NCBI GenBank assembly: GCA_020744425.1
Contig: JAGMUV010000020.1
Span: forward strand, 868,001-932,000
DNA from: Dactylonectria macrodidyma
Taxonomy: Eukaryota > Ascomycota > Sordariomycetes > Hypocreales > Nectriaceae
Direction: 5' to 3'
Length of the DNA stretch: 64,000 nt
Both the position numbers and the translations under genes were made by a program. Below, piece after piece: positions 22,048 to 33,617 of the stretch. The notes beneath the pieces are model-generated. The model was not told the DNA's origin. It searched no databases and saw nothing but the letters and a program-made list of their open reading frames with translations. How positions within the stretch are numbered: the first letter of the stretch is position 1; the number at the start of each line of letters is the position of its first letter.

Positions 22048-22904
22048 GACACTAACTTCAGAGGCAGATCAAGTGCCTTAAGGAACGAAAGGGTCTTAGA
22101 GGACGGGCGCGGGGAAAAGAGGGGCTCAGCCAACACCACTAACGCAAAGTCACGTGACTCATTCGCTCTCATAGGTCTAGCTCCTTCCCATTTAGAGTAT
22201 GTAGTCTTACGTAACTTCATGTCAAGTCCGCGCGTCAGTCCGCACGTCTGTCTGCTTGTGCGTTCTTGGATCTGAAAAACGTCAACGTCACAGGGTATCA
22301 AAAGTGCATTCACTTTTAGACGCAACCAGCGTATGCCTTGAGGAACGAGGTACGAAGTGGCGAAAGGTTTTCTGCTGCTATCTTTTTCCAGGCCTCAAAA
22401 TCACCTGACTCTTCCAATCAAAAGTTTCGCCCTTAAAACCCGTGCCTTGACGCCTAACCAAACCCGCCGTACTGGTCTTTTTCTACAACGCCTTACGCCT
22501 CACACGAAAGAGGAAAGATGACTAATTGTAGCAAGTGGCAAGCACATACTATCTCTTCTAGCTCTTGCGGCAATACCGATCAGTAGACGAGGAGATTTTG
22601 GTCTCTAACTTCATTCCTCAAGGCTCTTCTGGGCAGACCGCCTGCGGTTTGTGTTTCCTGTGCAGATAGGGAAGATCGCTAGATCACGAGTGATCCACGT
22701 GATCCATGGTTGATTGGTTAGAAAAATGTGGCTCCCCGATACTGCCGGTCTTGACCGCCCTGAAGCTTGGGGAGCCTGACATTGGTCGTCTTTCCTATTA
22801 CTCAGCCCAAGCCCAAGCCCAACCATCTTTTGCTCCAGAGACATACCACAGCACAAACAGACAAAATAGCAGGCAAGCAGGCAGGTAGAAAACAAACCTT
22901 CCCA
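22048..22904. other. Intergenic region upstream of the RNase H gene
   Basis: No supported gene. The listed frames are shadows. It holds the promoter and leader of the RNase H gene; the frame upstream of its ATG is open by chance. Confidence 0.45.
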
Positions 22905-23977
22905 ATGCCTCGCGGCTGGTACCTCGCCCAGGGCCTGATCCCACTCGGCTACAGCAGCAGCGACGACGAAGAGGGCCCGTGTGAACTGCCAAACGGTAAA
23001 CTTGTCTGTGGGCCTCACGGATTGGTGCGATGTGGCAGATGTTGCAGCGACTACAGCTTTATGGACGATGTCCTTGGCGAGGATCGCGGAGACTTCGATG
23101 ATGACGAGCACGATGATGAGAACTACGATGATGAGGACTACGATGATGAGGACCACGATGATGAGGACCACGATTTGGCCCCCGATGCCGCGTCATCCGC
23201 CATTCATGACTGTTCCCTAGGACCTGAGGCGGTGAAGGGCACTGGTCTGGTCTTCCCCTCTAAATTTACGCCTCCCGCAAACCCCCTGCAACCTATGGAG
23301 TTGTTTTGCAGTAGGGTTCGTTTCATGAATTTGCTTAGGTATGACGTTGTTTCTCCTTCATCGTGTGCTTTCTCGTGCTGGGCTGACCAGCGGTCCCTGG
23401 TCTCAGATGCACCAGCCCCAATGACAGCTCCAAGCTTCTCATCATGACTGACGGGGCATGCCTTAATAACGGCCAAGCTAATCCGAAGGCGGGTTGGGCA
23501 TTTTTTCAGGGGATGACTCTCGAGGGCCAACCACTCGTGGTCTCGGGTCGCCTGGAAAAGAAGGGTCCTTGGGGAGACGACGGCATCCAGAGCAGTAACC
23601 GGGCCGAGCTGCGGGCCGTCATCGCCGCCCTGCGCTTCCGATACTGGCCAGGTGAGGGCTTCCGCACAGTCATCATCGCCACCGACTCAGAGTACGTCGT
23701 GGAGGGCTCGACACAGTGGGCAAAAAATTGGGTGCGCAACAATTGGATGACGAAAGGTAAGAAGGGAAATGGAAATCGCAGCACCCCTGTCAAGAACCAG
23801 GACTTGTGGGAGATGCTCTTGGGAGAGTGCGAGAAGGCCCACAGCAACGGTCTGGCCATTCAGTTCTGGAAGATCCCACGCGAGTGGAACACTCTCGCTG
23901 ATGAAGGTGCGAAGGAGGGTGCCGCTGTGGAAGAGGCCCCTGTCGAGATGATCGAGTGTATGGGCCTCGCAATCTAA
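22905..23977 (+). CDS. RNase H-domain protein with N-terminal Cys/His motif and acidic repeat, 334 aa
   Basis: Two exons, 22905-23338 and 23407-23977, with a 68-nt intron (gtatga..gctgac..ctcag); the 1005 nt is in frame and the joint reads DSSKLLIMTDGACLNNG. The C-terminal half is an RNase HI-like nuclease that cuts RNA in RNA/DNA hybrids: the catalytic acids are visible as Asp160 (TDGAC), Glu212 (NRAEL), Asp238 (TDSEY) and Asp310 (TLADEGA). The N-terminal half has LPLGYSSSDDEEGPCELPNG followed by a C-x2-H-x4-C-x2-C arrangement (VCGPHGLVRCGRCC, then DYSFMDD), possibly zinc-binding, and a run of Asp/Glu coded by 15-bp tandem repeats. No reverse transcriptase adjoins, so it looks like a host gene. 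The ATG at 22905 (MPRGWYLAQG) begins the family-like start. Confidence 0.88.
23112..23171 (+). repeat. 15-bp tandem repeat coding the acidic stretch of the RNase H protein
   Basis: Four units of gatgatgaggaccac type (first two with aactac/gactac) encode DDEN/DDED followed by an aromatic or His residue. In-frame copy-number change would alter the protein length without breaking it. Confidence 0.85.
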
Positions 23978-24150
23978 GGGTGAAGGCGACCAAGAGTGGC
24001 AGTGCCCTTTTTCATAGGACCATAGCTTTCTAGTGACCCCGACTTGCATGAGGACTCGAAAAGTACCACACCTCATAATGTTGCGAAAGAATGATAATGA
24101 TTATTTTCCAACTATTTTATATGAATAACACTTCCTTCTTCTCTTTCTAT

Positions 24151-25176
24151 CTACTGCCACTTGGCCTTGTTCAACTCGGCGAATGCCTTCCAAGAGATAG
24201 GCTCCTCGCTAAGCAGACTCAAACTCTCCTTCAAGTCAGCTCCAGCATAGTAACCGGGGTCCTCGAGGAGCTTCATGTTCTCCAGCAACTCTTGTGCTGC
24301 TGGCGCAGGGAGGAAAGATTTGAAAACATCGTCGGGAATCTGAATTGCCACAGCGGGTTTGTTGATAACCTCAGAAAACTCAGCGGCGATCTGCGCCGGT
24401 GTGTAGTAGTTGGTTGTAGCGTAAATCCGCGTGCCGAGAGTCTGTGGGTGGTGTCTGATCGCAGCGGCGACAAATTTGCCTACAGGAATTAGCATTGTGT
24501 AGTCAGGTGTGGAAATGCTGATGCTTACCGGTATCGCCACTAGCATCAAGCAGAGGAACCTGCGCCTTTTCGGGCGAGACGGGAAGGGCCATGGTGTATT
24601 CTCCCTTGTCGTCCTTTCGGAACCATTCGAAGAGGTTGGTCATAAACAAGCCAGGCAGAACGAATGTAGCCGGAATGCCGGTGCTGCGGATATACTCCTC
24701 AATCTTGGACTTGGAATCGAAATGGGAGATGTTGGGCAGTTTGCCCCCGCTAGTTTCGGTGGTATTGAGCAGAGAAGAAAAGATGAGATGCTGCACACCA
24801 GCGGCCTTAGCGGCGTCGGTGACAGCTTTGCCTTGGGCGATTTCGACGTCGGCGGAAAAGGTCTCCCAGAAGTTGGTGACCAAGAAGATGGTGTGTGCGC
24901 CAGCAACTGCTGGGGCGAGTGCATCTGCTGACGACATGTCGGCCTAACCATTCCATCTGTCAGTCTATATTCGCCAAGGATGCATAGACAGACGATACTC
25001 ACCGCTACGACCTCGATGCCTTTAGCGGCAAGGGCCTGTGCCGAGGGCTTGGTCACATCACGGGTGATGGCTCGGATCTTAAACTCCTTAGAGAGCGTGG
25101 AGTCGCGGAGGATGGCTTCAATAACGGAGCCGCCCTGGTTACCAGTTGCGCCGAAGACGGTGATGAGCTTGGACAT
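24151..25176 (-). CDS. NmrA-like family NAD(P)-binding protein, 305 aa, three exons
   Basis: Exons are 25176-25003, 24943-24529 and 24479-24151, with introns of 59 and 49 nt; the total of 918 nt is in frame. The start MSKLITVFGATGNQGGSVIE has the GxxGxxG dinucleotide motif (residues 9-15) of the NmrA/HSCARG group, an atypical SDR branch that often senses NAD(P)(H) state and lacks the usual catalytic pair. Later family features are HTIFLVTNFWE, AGVQHLIFSSL, a PATFVLPGLFMTNL segment and a C-terminal substrate-lobe region. Its role may be redox-sensitive regulation or reduction; this cannot be decided here. It is convergent with the RNase H gene (173 bp between stops) and divergent from the AtaL-like gene. 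Confidence 0.9.
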
Positions 25177-25426
25177 GATGGCGATGTGGGAATGTTGCTT
25201 GAGTAGATTGAATGCTTGTTGTGGTTGGTGTGTTGGTGAGTTGTTGTGTTTGATGAAGGATGAGATTGTCGATAGTTGCGGATAGAATGACGCTCTTTTC
25301 TCTATGTGAACTTTGATGTTTGTTTTGTTGTTGCAACACATCAAAAGTCTTTCGTCGAGCATCTCTAGGACGCCATTTGCGTCACAATTACCAATCTCAA
25401 TCAGTTTACCGGCACGGCGCGGGAGG

Positions 25427-25523
25427 CGGAGAATGCCAAGACCTCCGAAAAGTGGAGAGGCGGGACGGATCTCGGAATCCGGAAGTGGGTCTTTTCAGTG
25501 TCGGAAAATGCCAAGACCCCCGA
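25427..25523. promoter_or_regulatory. Shared promoter of NmrA-like and AtaL-like genes with a 22-bp repeat and a CGG-N3-CCG site
   Basis: In the 769-bp divergent intergenic region a 22-bp element occurs twice in the same orientation, 25427-25448 and 25502-25523 (core aatgccaagacc-ccga, 20 of 22 positions equal). Between them lies CGGAATCCG (25473-25481), an inverted CGG pair with 3-bp spacer as bound by some Zn2Cys6 factors. The regulatory role is inference. Confidence 0.4.
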
Positions 25524-25848
25524 GGTGCGCATATGATTGGCTACTCTTCTTCATTGCCCTACGAGACAACTTGTTGCTTTGTCTTTCAATGACCACCGAA
25601 AAGCAAAGCATTTTAGTCATCTTCTGGTTCACTGTTTCGCTGCTTCGCCGCTACGCGCCCGCGTCGAGTATCGGCACGCGAAGGATAGCCATCGAAGGAT
25701 TGATTACATGACAGGGCGACACTGTTCATCATCGCGCGCCGCATCATCTACTAAGCAGAGATCGACTTGTGGCCTGGGAAGGTCTGGGCCGCGTGCCCGC
25801 ATACTGTAGCCTAAATCCTTCCAGTGTCTCGCAGCCGACATGTAACAT

Positions 25849-25857
25849 ATTTATAGC
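25849..25857 (+). promoter_or_regulatory. TATA-like box of the AtaL-like gene
   Basis: tatttatag lies about 90 bp upstream of the ATG at 25946. Confidence 0.4.
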
Positions 25858-25945
25858 CCCAGAGAATGGCCCAGATATTCAATACCCCGCACCCTTTCCC
25901 AACTTTAATCACAGCTAGTTACTAGTTTTCGAATCAATCGCCAAA

Positions 25946-26529
25946 ATGGTCACCATCAACCTTGCATACACCTCTCCCATCAATCCTCCGGGCGCTTCAC
26001 CAGTCCTCACCCAAGACCAAGTGTGGGAAGCACTGAAGCGCAAAGTCCGCACCCCCTCTGACTTTGTCCCAGTCATTACCACCTGCGAGGTGATATCCGA
26101 GGAAGGCCCCGAAGATGGCTTCAAGCTTGTGCGACGCGTCACCTTTGTACCTGGGTTTAAAGAGGATGGGGATACTGCCGAGGAGACCTGTCTCCACTAC
26201 CCTCCATCTCGAATTGACTTCCACCAACAGGATGGAAGCAGCGTTGCCAACATCGTGAGCAGGGGAGCTGATGGTGAGATGCTTCTGACGTTTTCATTTC
26301 AATGGCGACACCCAAGTGTTGAAGTAGGCAGTGAGCAAGCCAAGGAGATTGAGGAAAAGTATTGGAAGGTACGTTTTTCTACTTCTGTCTAGCACGGAAA
26401 CCTCTCAACTATCCTTGAACGGAATAGTGTGATTAATTGCATGCTGACATCCCATTGTAGATGTCTCCTGTGGCTGTGAATGGCAGCATCGAGGCCATCC
26501 GCCGGCTTGTAAAGGAAGGAGAGATATAG
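25946..26529 (+). CDS. AtaL-like (DUF1857) SRPBCC-fold protein, 163 aa
   Basis: Exons 25946-26368 and 26461-26529 are joined across a 92-nt intron (gtacgt..ttgtag) and give 492 nt in frame. The protein starts MVTINLAYTSPINPPGASPV and has LTQDQVWEALKRKVRTPSDF, FVPVITTCEVISEE and FSFQWRHPSVE, the pattern of the fungal DUF1857/AtaL family with a Bet v1/SRPBCC-type ligand-binding fold. Members are small soluble proteins found singly or near secondary-metabolite genes; no reaction can be assigned. The second exon codes MSPVAVNGSIEAIRRLVKEG near the end. It is convergent with the GT2 gene (184 bp apart). Confidence 0.9.
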
Positions 26530-26713
26530 ATTGAGCGATTAAGCAGCCATTCGGCCATATGTTTTTTTACGACCCAATGTTTCTTACGACCAAATATTTT
26601 AGCTAGTAACACACCATAATACACTTCTTTAGCACAAATCAAAACCCGCCTAACGCCAGACAAATGAACATTGTGACATGGGCCTGCCCGCGGAGTGTAT
26701 ACCTAACACCATA

Positions 26714-29243
26714 TTAATCAACCTTTGTTAAAACATCTGCTCCATAAGTCCTTGAGACCCTCCTCTGTGGCATGCCAGGCGATGTCGGAATGTCTGTCAC
26801 TTGAACACTGAGCCCCTTATTCTTCCTAGTACTTCGCTTGTCCCTCGGTTGAGATTCTCCAATCAGTGTAACTGGTGTCTTTGGTTCGTTGTTTGAAACG
26901 CTCATTCTGGTAATAATTCGAGTGACTGTCATCCTGCGGCCATTAGATTGTGGCGTCTGATCTGGTGTCACCGGTGAATTCGTCGTGTCTTCCAAACGAA
27001 GCACAATCTCGACGGCGTTCTCATCCTCGACGACCTTAGGATGGCGATTGGCAAAGTATCTGGCGTACTTGAAAATGGCCCAGTAACAGCTCAAAGCGTG
27101 GATAGCTGTGAGGATAATTTTGTATGGTATCTGAAGTTGCGTTAGCATGACAAAGATGCGCGTGAGGAGAACTGCATACGTAGTAAGAGATGAGAACCAT
27201 GAAGCCAACACGCTCATTTTTTAGACGCAGATGAACCTCGTTGAAGATGATGGAGTTCAGGTAGTATAAACCCAGCATGCCAGCAAATAGGTAGCCACAG
27301 AGCAAAGGCTGGAGCATAAGCGCAATAGGAAGAATAAAAGGAATGAACAGGAAAATCAAGGTCTCGTAAATCTGCAATAGCCAGTTAGCCGCAGGATTCG
27401 AGGATTAATGCATTTCGCGCTCACCTCTTGGAAGACAAACAGCTTTGTACCAAGCTCCCACCAGCCCAGCCTCCAGCTACCCAGAAGATAGCCAAGGTTG
27501 TAGAAGATGCCGTTTACAAAGAAAAAGTCCCACCTCAAGAACCGTTGTTTGAAGACGGTCACCTCGCCAAAGCGGCCCCGGTCTCCACTCGTGTTGTTGA
27601 AGACGGCCGGCGGGGTTTCCGTCTCGACAAAGACGGCGGAACACATCTTGATGCGACCGCCCAGACGACGACAGCTGTGGCCGAAGAACCAATCCTCGGA
27701 TACGGAGAAACCAGGATGGTCGTGGAAAACGCTGACGAGGAACTCGCGATCCCAGAGGGAGACAGCGCCGTGGGGGAATGTCGTGCTGCCGATGGCTCCC
27801 GCAAAGGTACGCTGCAAGCCGGACATTTTGTACTCAAAGTCTTGCGTCTGCTGGCAGTAATTACCCTTGGAGCCATTTGTTCCGACGCTCTTGATGGTGT
27901 ATCCGATTGCCTTGACCTTGCCGACGAGGCGGTCACCGACGATGGGGAAATTGGCGGGCAGCGTGCAGTCATCGTCAATGAGGAGGACATCCTTAAAGGC
28001 CTTAGCAGCGTAGCAGCCAACGAACTGCGCGACAATCTTAGATCCAATGGGGCACCAGAGGTGAGCAACGCCGTACAGGGCGCATATTTGCTCGGTCGAG
28101 TCCAGAGGCGTAGGCGAGTTGCCGTTGGCGATGACGAATATGTTCTCTCGTGGGAAGATCTTCATGGCGGCGTCCAGAGTCTTCCCAATCAACTGTGCTG
28201 ATTTGTAGCAGGGGATGATGAGCGCGGTGTTTCGTACGCTGCTGATCTTGGTGGCGTTGCAGGTGAAGGTTTCGACGGGTGCCGGATCGTTTTCGAATAG
28301 GACCAAGAGCGGTGCGAAGGCATACCTAGAGCGGGTGGTTGGTTAGCAATCAAGTCACAGTAGTGTATAAAAGGATCGCAGATTCTGTCTGAGGCACTTA
28401 CAATGCTGCAATACCAAAGACGATGCTGACGCCCACAGTCACGTCGAAGGTCTTATGTACCTCTCGGTAAAGATACCATACTGCGCCTTTCCAGAGCGGA
28501 ATGCCCACAAGGACAAAGTAAATAAAGCAAAGCAAGAAGATGTAAAAGACGTATTCAAAGACAATTTGAGCCCACCGCTTCCGCCGCAGATGCGCACCTC
28601 GAACCTTTGCCCTGTCATACGCCTCGTAGATGCTGCTCTTCCTCCCGAAAGCATGGCTCCGCCTCCGCGCGGGCTTCTGCATCGACGCAGGTGCAAAGCT
28701 GCCGAACCGTGAGCGCTTCGGCGTCTGCGGTCCTGCGATTGGCGAGACGGCGGCCGGTGAGCCCTGCGGGTAGAACGAGTTGCGCGCGCGGGGGTCTCGT
28801 TCGTTAAGGTCTTGCCGCAGGCTAGATCCCTGGGTACTCATCGAGTACGAGCTAAGGGCCTTGAAGAGCTTCGTCGTGCGCGGTGGTGGTGAAGGGGACA
28901 TGTCGTCTGCGAAGCGGATATGACAGGGTGGCGCGGCTTTCTCGCATTGGATGCCATTCTTCGATGGGGTGTCGTTGGGTGTCGTGAATGGGTCGAGATC
29001 CGTATCATCGTCGCTCATCGAAGTGGACTCGGGCCGCGAGACGAAGAAACTAGAGGTCCTGTTACCGGCTCCATGATGGACCTGCTTCAAGTGAGCATCG
29101 ACGGCCTGCTGGACGGGGCCGAATTTTGCGGCGTCGTCGACTTGGTGATCTCGTTTGTGACTGAGTGTCGTAGGTGCCCACAGTAGCTGCTCCGGAATGA
29201 CAATGTCCACAACCAACTGGTCACTCGGTAACTCCTCGCCCAT
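26714..29243 (-). CDS. Processive family-2 glycosyltransferase (polysaccharide synthase type), 783 aa, four exons
   Basis: Exons are 29243-28402, 28325-27425, 27371-27180 and 27130-26714, with introns of 76, 53 and 49 nt; the total of 2352 nt is in frame. The first 220 residues are cytosolic, Ser/Pro/Arg-rich and probably disordered. Two membrane segments follow (about 230-255 and 265-290), then a GT-A domain with TALIIPCYKS (314-323), the nucleotide-sugar/metal motif LLIDDDC (Asp398-400), SEDW (Asp492, catalytic base) and KQRFLRW (540-546, the Q-x2-R-W signature of processive beta-glycosyltransferases). Further membrane segments and a basic cytosolic tail complete it. It should build a polysaccharide at the plasma membrane; chitin-, hyaluronan- or Cps1-like products are candidates. 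An alternative in-frame ATG lies at 29312; I chose 29243 because the stretch between is pyrimidine-rich, like a leader. Confidence 0.9.
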
Positions 29244-31483
29244 CTTCACGACAACACAACAAAGATCAAGACGACGAGTTGCAAAAAGAGAAAAAGAAAA
29301 TATGCTTGACATACAACCTGATTGTTCAAGCACGAGTCTCTCATTCTACAGCAGACTCAGAAGTTTAAATTGCTTCTTGGAGGTGCCTTGATCGGCCTCG
29401 CATTCCAGCAAGCATTCCAAGGATCGGGCCTAACAGAAGCCAAAGCCGGATCGCATCTAGAACATGCGCCGTTTGGAGGTCGATTTACAGCCTCGGCGAA
29501 GCACAAAGCAGATCAAGCAGTGTTTTCTCCGCATAAGCGAAAGCCTTCGATCTTTAGCTGAACACGCACATCTCGTACCGTTCACGGATGGCTCAAATGT
29601 CACCAATCACCATTTGCATTCTCCCCGAATTCTGCTCTGGGGGCTGGAAAGATTTGCAAACAGAGGGCTTGGATTCTGATATATTGACACATGACCTTCA
29701 AAACCATCCGGAAAACTCGCTTGTCGAGTTGGTGTCAGACGCGGACGCGTCACTTCACGCACAATTCTTGCCAGTTAGGCCTTTCCACATAATTAAACTC
29801 AGCGCTGAAGCCGAGCAAGTGCGGGGAAGCTGAATCCAATGCCCAAAGGAATGAGCGTGACTAATAATAATGTTGCCTGTGGTGAGATAATTAGACACTA
29901 GATCCATGGAGCATCCGCTCCTAGAGCATTAGAATAAAGCGTTGCCCAGGATTTCCTAAAATGGTCGCTGCATTACCGGACACAGGGCAGGCTGCTACCG
30001 AGCGGTAAAGCTATTCACTATAATAGTAATGTCTTAGTCGTAACCTGTGCGTAGTATTGGGTACGTAAGACTAGTACACAATTCCTGAGGAATCGACCAG
30101 ATCTAACTATATTAAAAATGTAATTACCTGGATAAAGGGCTGGGGGGGGGGGGAAGTTCAATTATACATCCGCCATATTTCTTAAATAAATTGATACACT
30201 ACTTGTTGATATTTTTGATGTATTTCTAATTCAATCGAGCTTCACAGCGCCTCCTTGAGACAAGTTCGCGCACCATTTTTCCATCTAGTCGACCATTGTC
30301 TTAGGATTCTGCTACTCCATTCACCCGGTATATCCCGCTCGCTGAATTGATGTGCCGTTTGCTTCATCACATGGCACCGCATACTGACTATGGCCCCTCC
30401 AGAAGATGCCGCGGCTTAGGGCAGTTCTGTTCCTTCATAGGTGCCTAGTTCATCGGTGAAAGTACTGCGAGGCTTGCAAGGTAGTGGTTCTCTTCTGTAA
30501 AGAGAACGATTCTTCGTGACAATACTCCTATTTGCGCTTGACACACAAGTCTCAAGTGAATCGCTCTCCCGAGTTGACTCGTCGTTGAGCTTGGATGAAG
30601 TCTTGATCAGGGTCGTAGATAAGAGTTTGGGTCCCGGGGTAGGTGGTTGCTGGATTGGTAGGTATAGCTGTTTCAGCTATTCCGAGTTTATCAGGGCAAG
30701 TATTGAAACAAGTTGAGCCGCATATGCATGTTAAGTTACGCCCCCTTCTCCTCCATTTCGCTAGTGATCATGGATAGCGGCGTATGGTTAGTCGGTGTTT
30801 GTGATAAGAGGAACAGGAGTGAGGGCGGAGATGTAGGAAACCCAAGAAGAAGACTCTGAAGGTAGTTGTCTCCCTTGACCTTTCTTGCACTACTCCAAAG
30901 GACCCGAGGAGGATCCCGTGAAAAAGCAAAGCCTCTATGTAACGAGGCCGTGTGGCTCCGCGTGGCTGACCCAATGAGCTGAGTAAGTGCGGCTGAACAC
31001 TAAACCTGGGGAGATGGACTGCGAGTGTCGATCGCATTAGGGCAATGCTAAAAGGTCTAGACTTCTCAAGAACTAAGACAACTGCCTACCGATTGTTTCT
31101 ATTGGGTTGTCTATGGGATAATGTCTTAACCCACCTCAATAATGTCTGAAGTTCTGGCAGACTCGTCTGTAACTAACGGCCACCTCAGTTGAGGCGCTTT
31201 GCGGCATTTCTACAATTGGTTGGGAATTGCCGTTTTTGAAAATCATGGCTGAGACATGTGAAGGGATTCTAGGACTATTACTTCGCTAGTTTCAGGCGTT
31301 AAATTTACGTAACAATGGAGAAAAGTGCAGAAGGCTGAGATCGGCTGATAAAGCACTAGGCACTCTACATACATCGTTTAGGTATTATTATCTACCCCTC
31401 TCAAGTGATTTGGGCTCAACTTCTTTCTTTACTTTGATTTCTCTTTGCTAATCAAACACTCTCCTGCGCTTCCTCCCACCATT
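29244..31483. other. Divergent intergenic region without a supported gene
   Basis: About 2.2 kb between the divergent GT2 and membrane-protein genes. It has only short frames without domains and a run of 12 G at 30142-30153. Confidence 0.45.
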
Positions 31484-33617
31484 ATGGAGAGTCCAGATAT
31501 TTATCAGGGCGTATGGAGAGACTACTCCGCCGCGGGGCTGAATGCCATTGTTTTGACATTGCCCCTACCGTCGGCTGGATATCTCATCTCAGCGATGACC
31601 TTTCTCCTTACGCTGGCAGTGACGAGCTGTTGGACTGCTGCATATGCCCTCCACCAGTACTACGTATCACGATCTGACGATCCGTTGGATCTGCAACTTC
31701 AAGTCCTTCTCCGCAACGTTGGCACCCCGAGGGCCGCTCTACGGGACATGTGGAAGATCAATCAGGCGTGGAAGACGACTAGAGTTCGACGCGACATGAG
31801 AATAATCATCATCACCCTTGTCTCGGGCATCTTTGTGCTGGCGATGATCCCAGTTAGTACTCTCGTGACGAGCATCGCCAGCAAACGAGAGGAGGCCGTG
31901 TTAGTGCTAGCAACTCCGAGAACATGCGGGTACGTGCAAAGCAACTTTTCCGTTTTCGCCAGCGACGATGGTTTCGCGGCATCATACGGGTACACCACTG
32001 CAAAGGCACTCCGCGGTCGAGCCTACGCCAAAGCATGGTACGGGGAGGTAGTGGCCTCACAGCGTGGTCCCTCTTCTATCTTCCTGCTCCCGCGGCTCCC
32101 GTATGATACATATACAGCCCCCTGTCCATTGGGGCAAAACCGATGTCGTTTTGATGTCTCCGATACAGAGAGTGCCGATAAGGCGATTGTGTTTGACACG
32201 CGCTTGTTGGACACTGGCTCCCATTTGGGCATCAATGGACCAAGGGAACACATGATCCAGTTTCGGAGGAAAACGAGTTGCTCGCCGACTAGGCTTAGCG
32301 ACTTATGGGGCCCCTACCAAGAAGACTCTGAAAATTACACAGCCTTGAGGGCGGGGCCTTGGGAGGGACCTGGCAATATTACACTCAAGTTTAACACCCA
32401 CATCCGGGTCGAGAATGTTGGATATGTCACGGGGTGAGTTAAGATTCATGTTGGAGACCGTTTCTATAATTGAGCTGATAGTGACGTATTTTCGTTCAAG
32501 ATTTGCGGTGATAGATCCAGGCGCTACTCAAACGTCCTTAGGCACTTGGCGACCGATTCCCCTCTTCGAGCACGATGACGCGCTTCTTACTCTCCATGCT
32601 ATCCTCCCTAACGTTGGATATCTGGGCCCCGTCAACGATCCAATATTTCAGGCGATGGGTAAGAGCACCCAGGCGAGGCTGGGTAAGGTGGTGTATTATA
32701 GTGACTACTTCATCACCTCGTTGGTCTGTCTCGACCAGGTACAATTCTGTAATCAGAATAACGGGAAATGCACCGACCTCACACATCATGTTCAGGCGGT
32801 GGGACAGAGCGAGACCGGCCTAGGTCTCAATGAACAGCAACTCGGCGTGTTAAAGCGAATCGGCCTTTCCCTTATCGATTCTACGACATACCAGTCCGGA
32901 ATTGCCACCCTTGGAAGCACAGGTTTGCATCCCCTACGCAATGAGTAAGGAGTTGCCATACTGACATATCTCCGAAAAGCATTACTTGCGAGCGAGTTAG
33001 TTTATAATAATGCGATTTCCCCGCCACTCCCGGACGAGCAATGGATCCGAGAAGTCACCCTCTGGTTTCAAACAGGGCTTAGTATTCTCCAAGAGCAGAT
33101 GATGCTATTCTTGGATATATCAGCCTTGAATGACACTAGTGGGGCTTTTATACTGGAACCAGTCAAAAACTCATCCGAAAAAGATCATGTCGAATCAGAA
33201 TGGCAGTGCACTGCCCAAAAGATCCAGTCGCAAGGCCAAGTACAGAACTTCAACTTCGCAGTTGTTATGATTATAACTACCGTCGCTGCGAGCATCGTGA
33301 TCTTGGCATGGACCCTAGACAGTTTTGTTGGATGCGTAAGGAAGCGGCGAGACGAACCAAATGGTGGCGTACGGCAGTTCGCGAGGAATACGGACAATTT
33401 GTATTGGCTCCTGCACGCGGGATTGCAGGGTGTCGACGTAGGACCTTGGGAGTATGGTGGGAACAGCACGGTGAGCGGCGTAGAGATCCCGGTTACCAAT
33501 GAGGCGATACCGGTGCGGCTGCCAAGAGAAGATAGGGAATCTTGGGAATCGTTCTATGCGCGCTATGTGCGCAGGGAGCCAGACAGTGGCATGCGTGAGG
33601 CAGGGGAGGAAAGTTGA
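31484..33617 (+). CDS. Large fungal membrane protein of unknown function, 669 aa, three exons
   Basis: Exons are 31484-32433, 32501-32922 and 32980-33617, with introns of 67 and 57 nt (the second with branch site tactgac); the total of 2010 nt is in frame. The plan is two or three N-terminal membrane segments (VLTLPLPSAGYLISAMTFLL near 25-45, IIIITLVSGIFVLAMIPVST near 110-130), a long extracytoplasmic region with Cys and N-glycosylation sequons (NFS, NYT, NIT, NDT), one C-terminal membrane segment (FAVVMIITTVAASIVILAWT) and a cytosolic tail. This architecture recurs in many filamentous fungi as uncharacterised proteins. The N-terminus after the first helix (HQYYVSRSDDPLDLQLQVLL) fits that family. 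ATG at 31484 starts MESPDIYQGVWRDYSAAG. No enzymatic motif is visible. Confidence 0.85.

Noticed and set aside
27428..28201. 257-codon plus-strand frame
   Set aside because: It is the antisense shadow of the GT2 catalytic exon, whose motifs are unmistakable on the minus strand.
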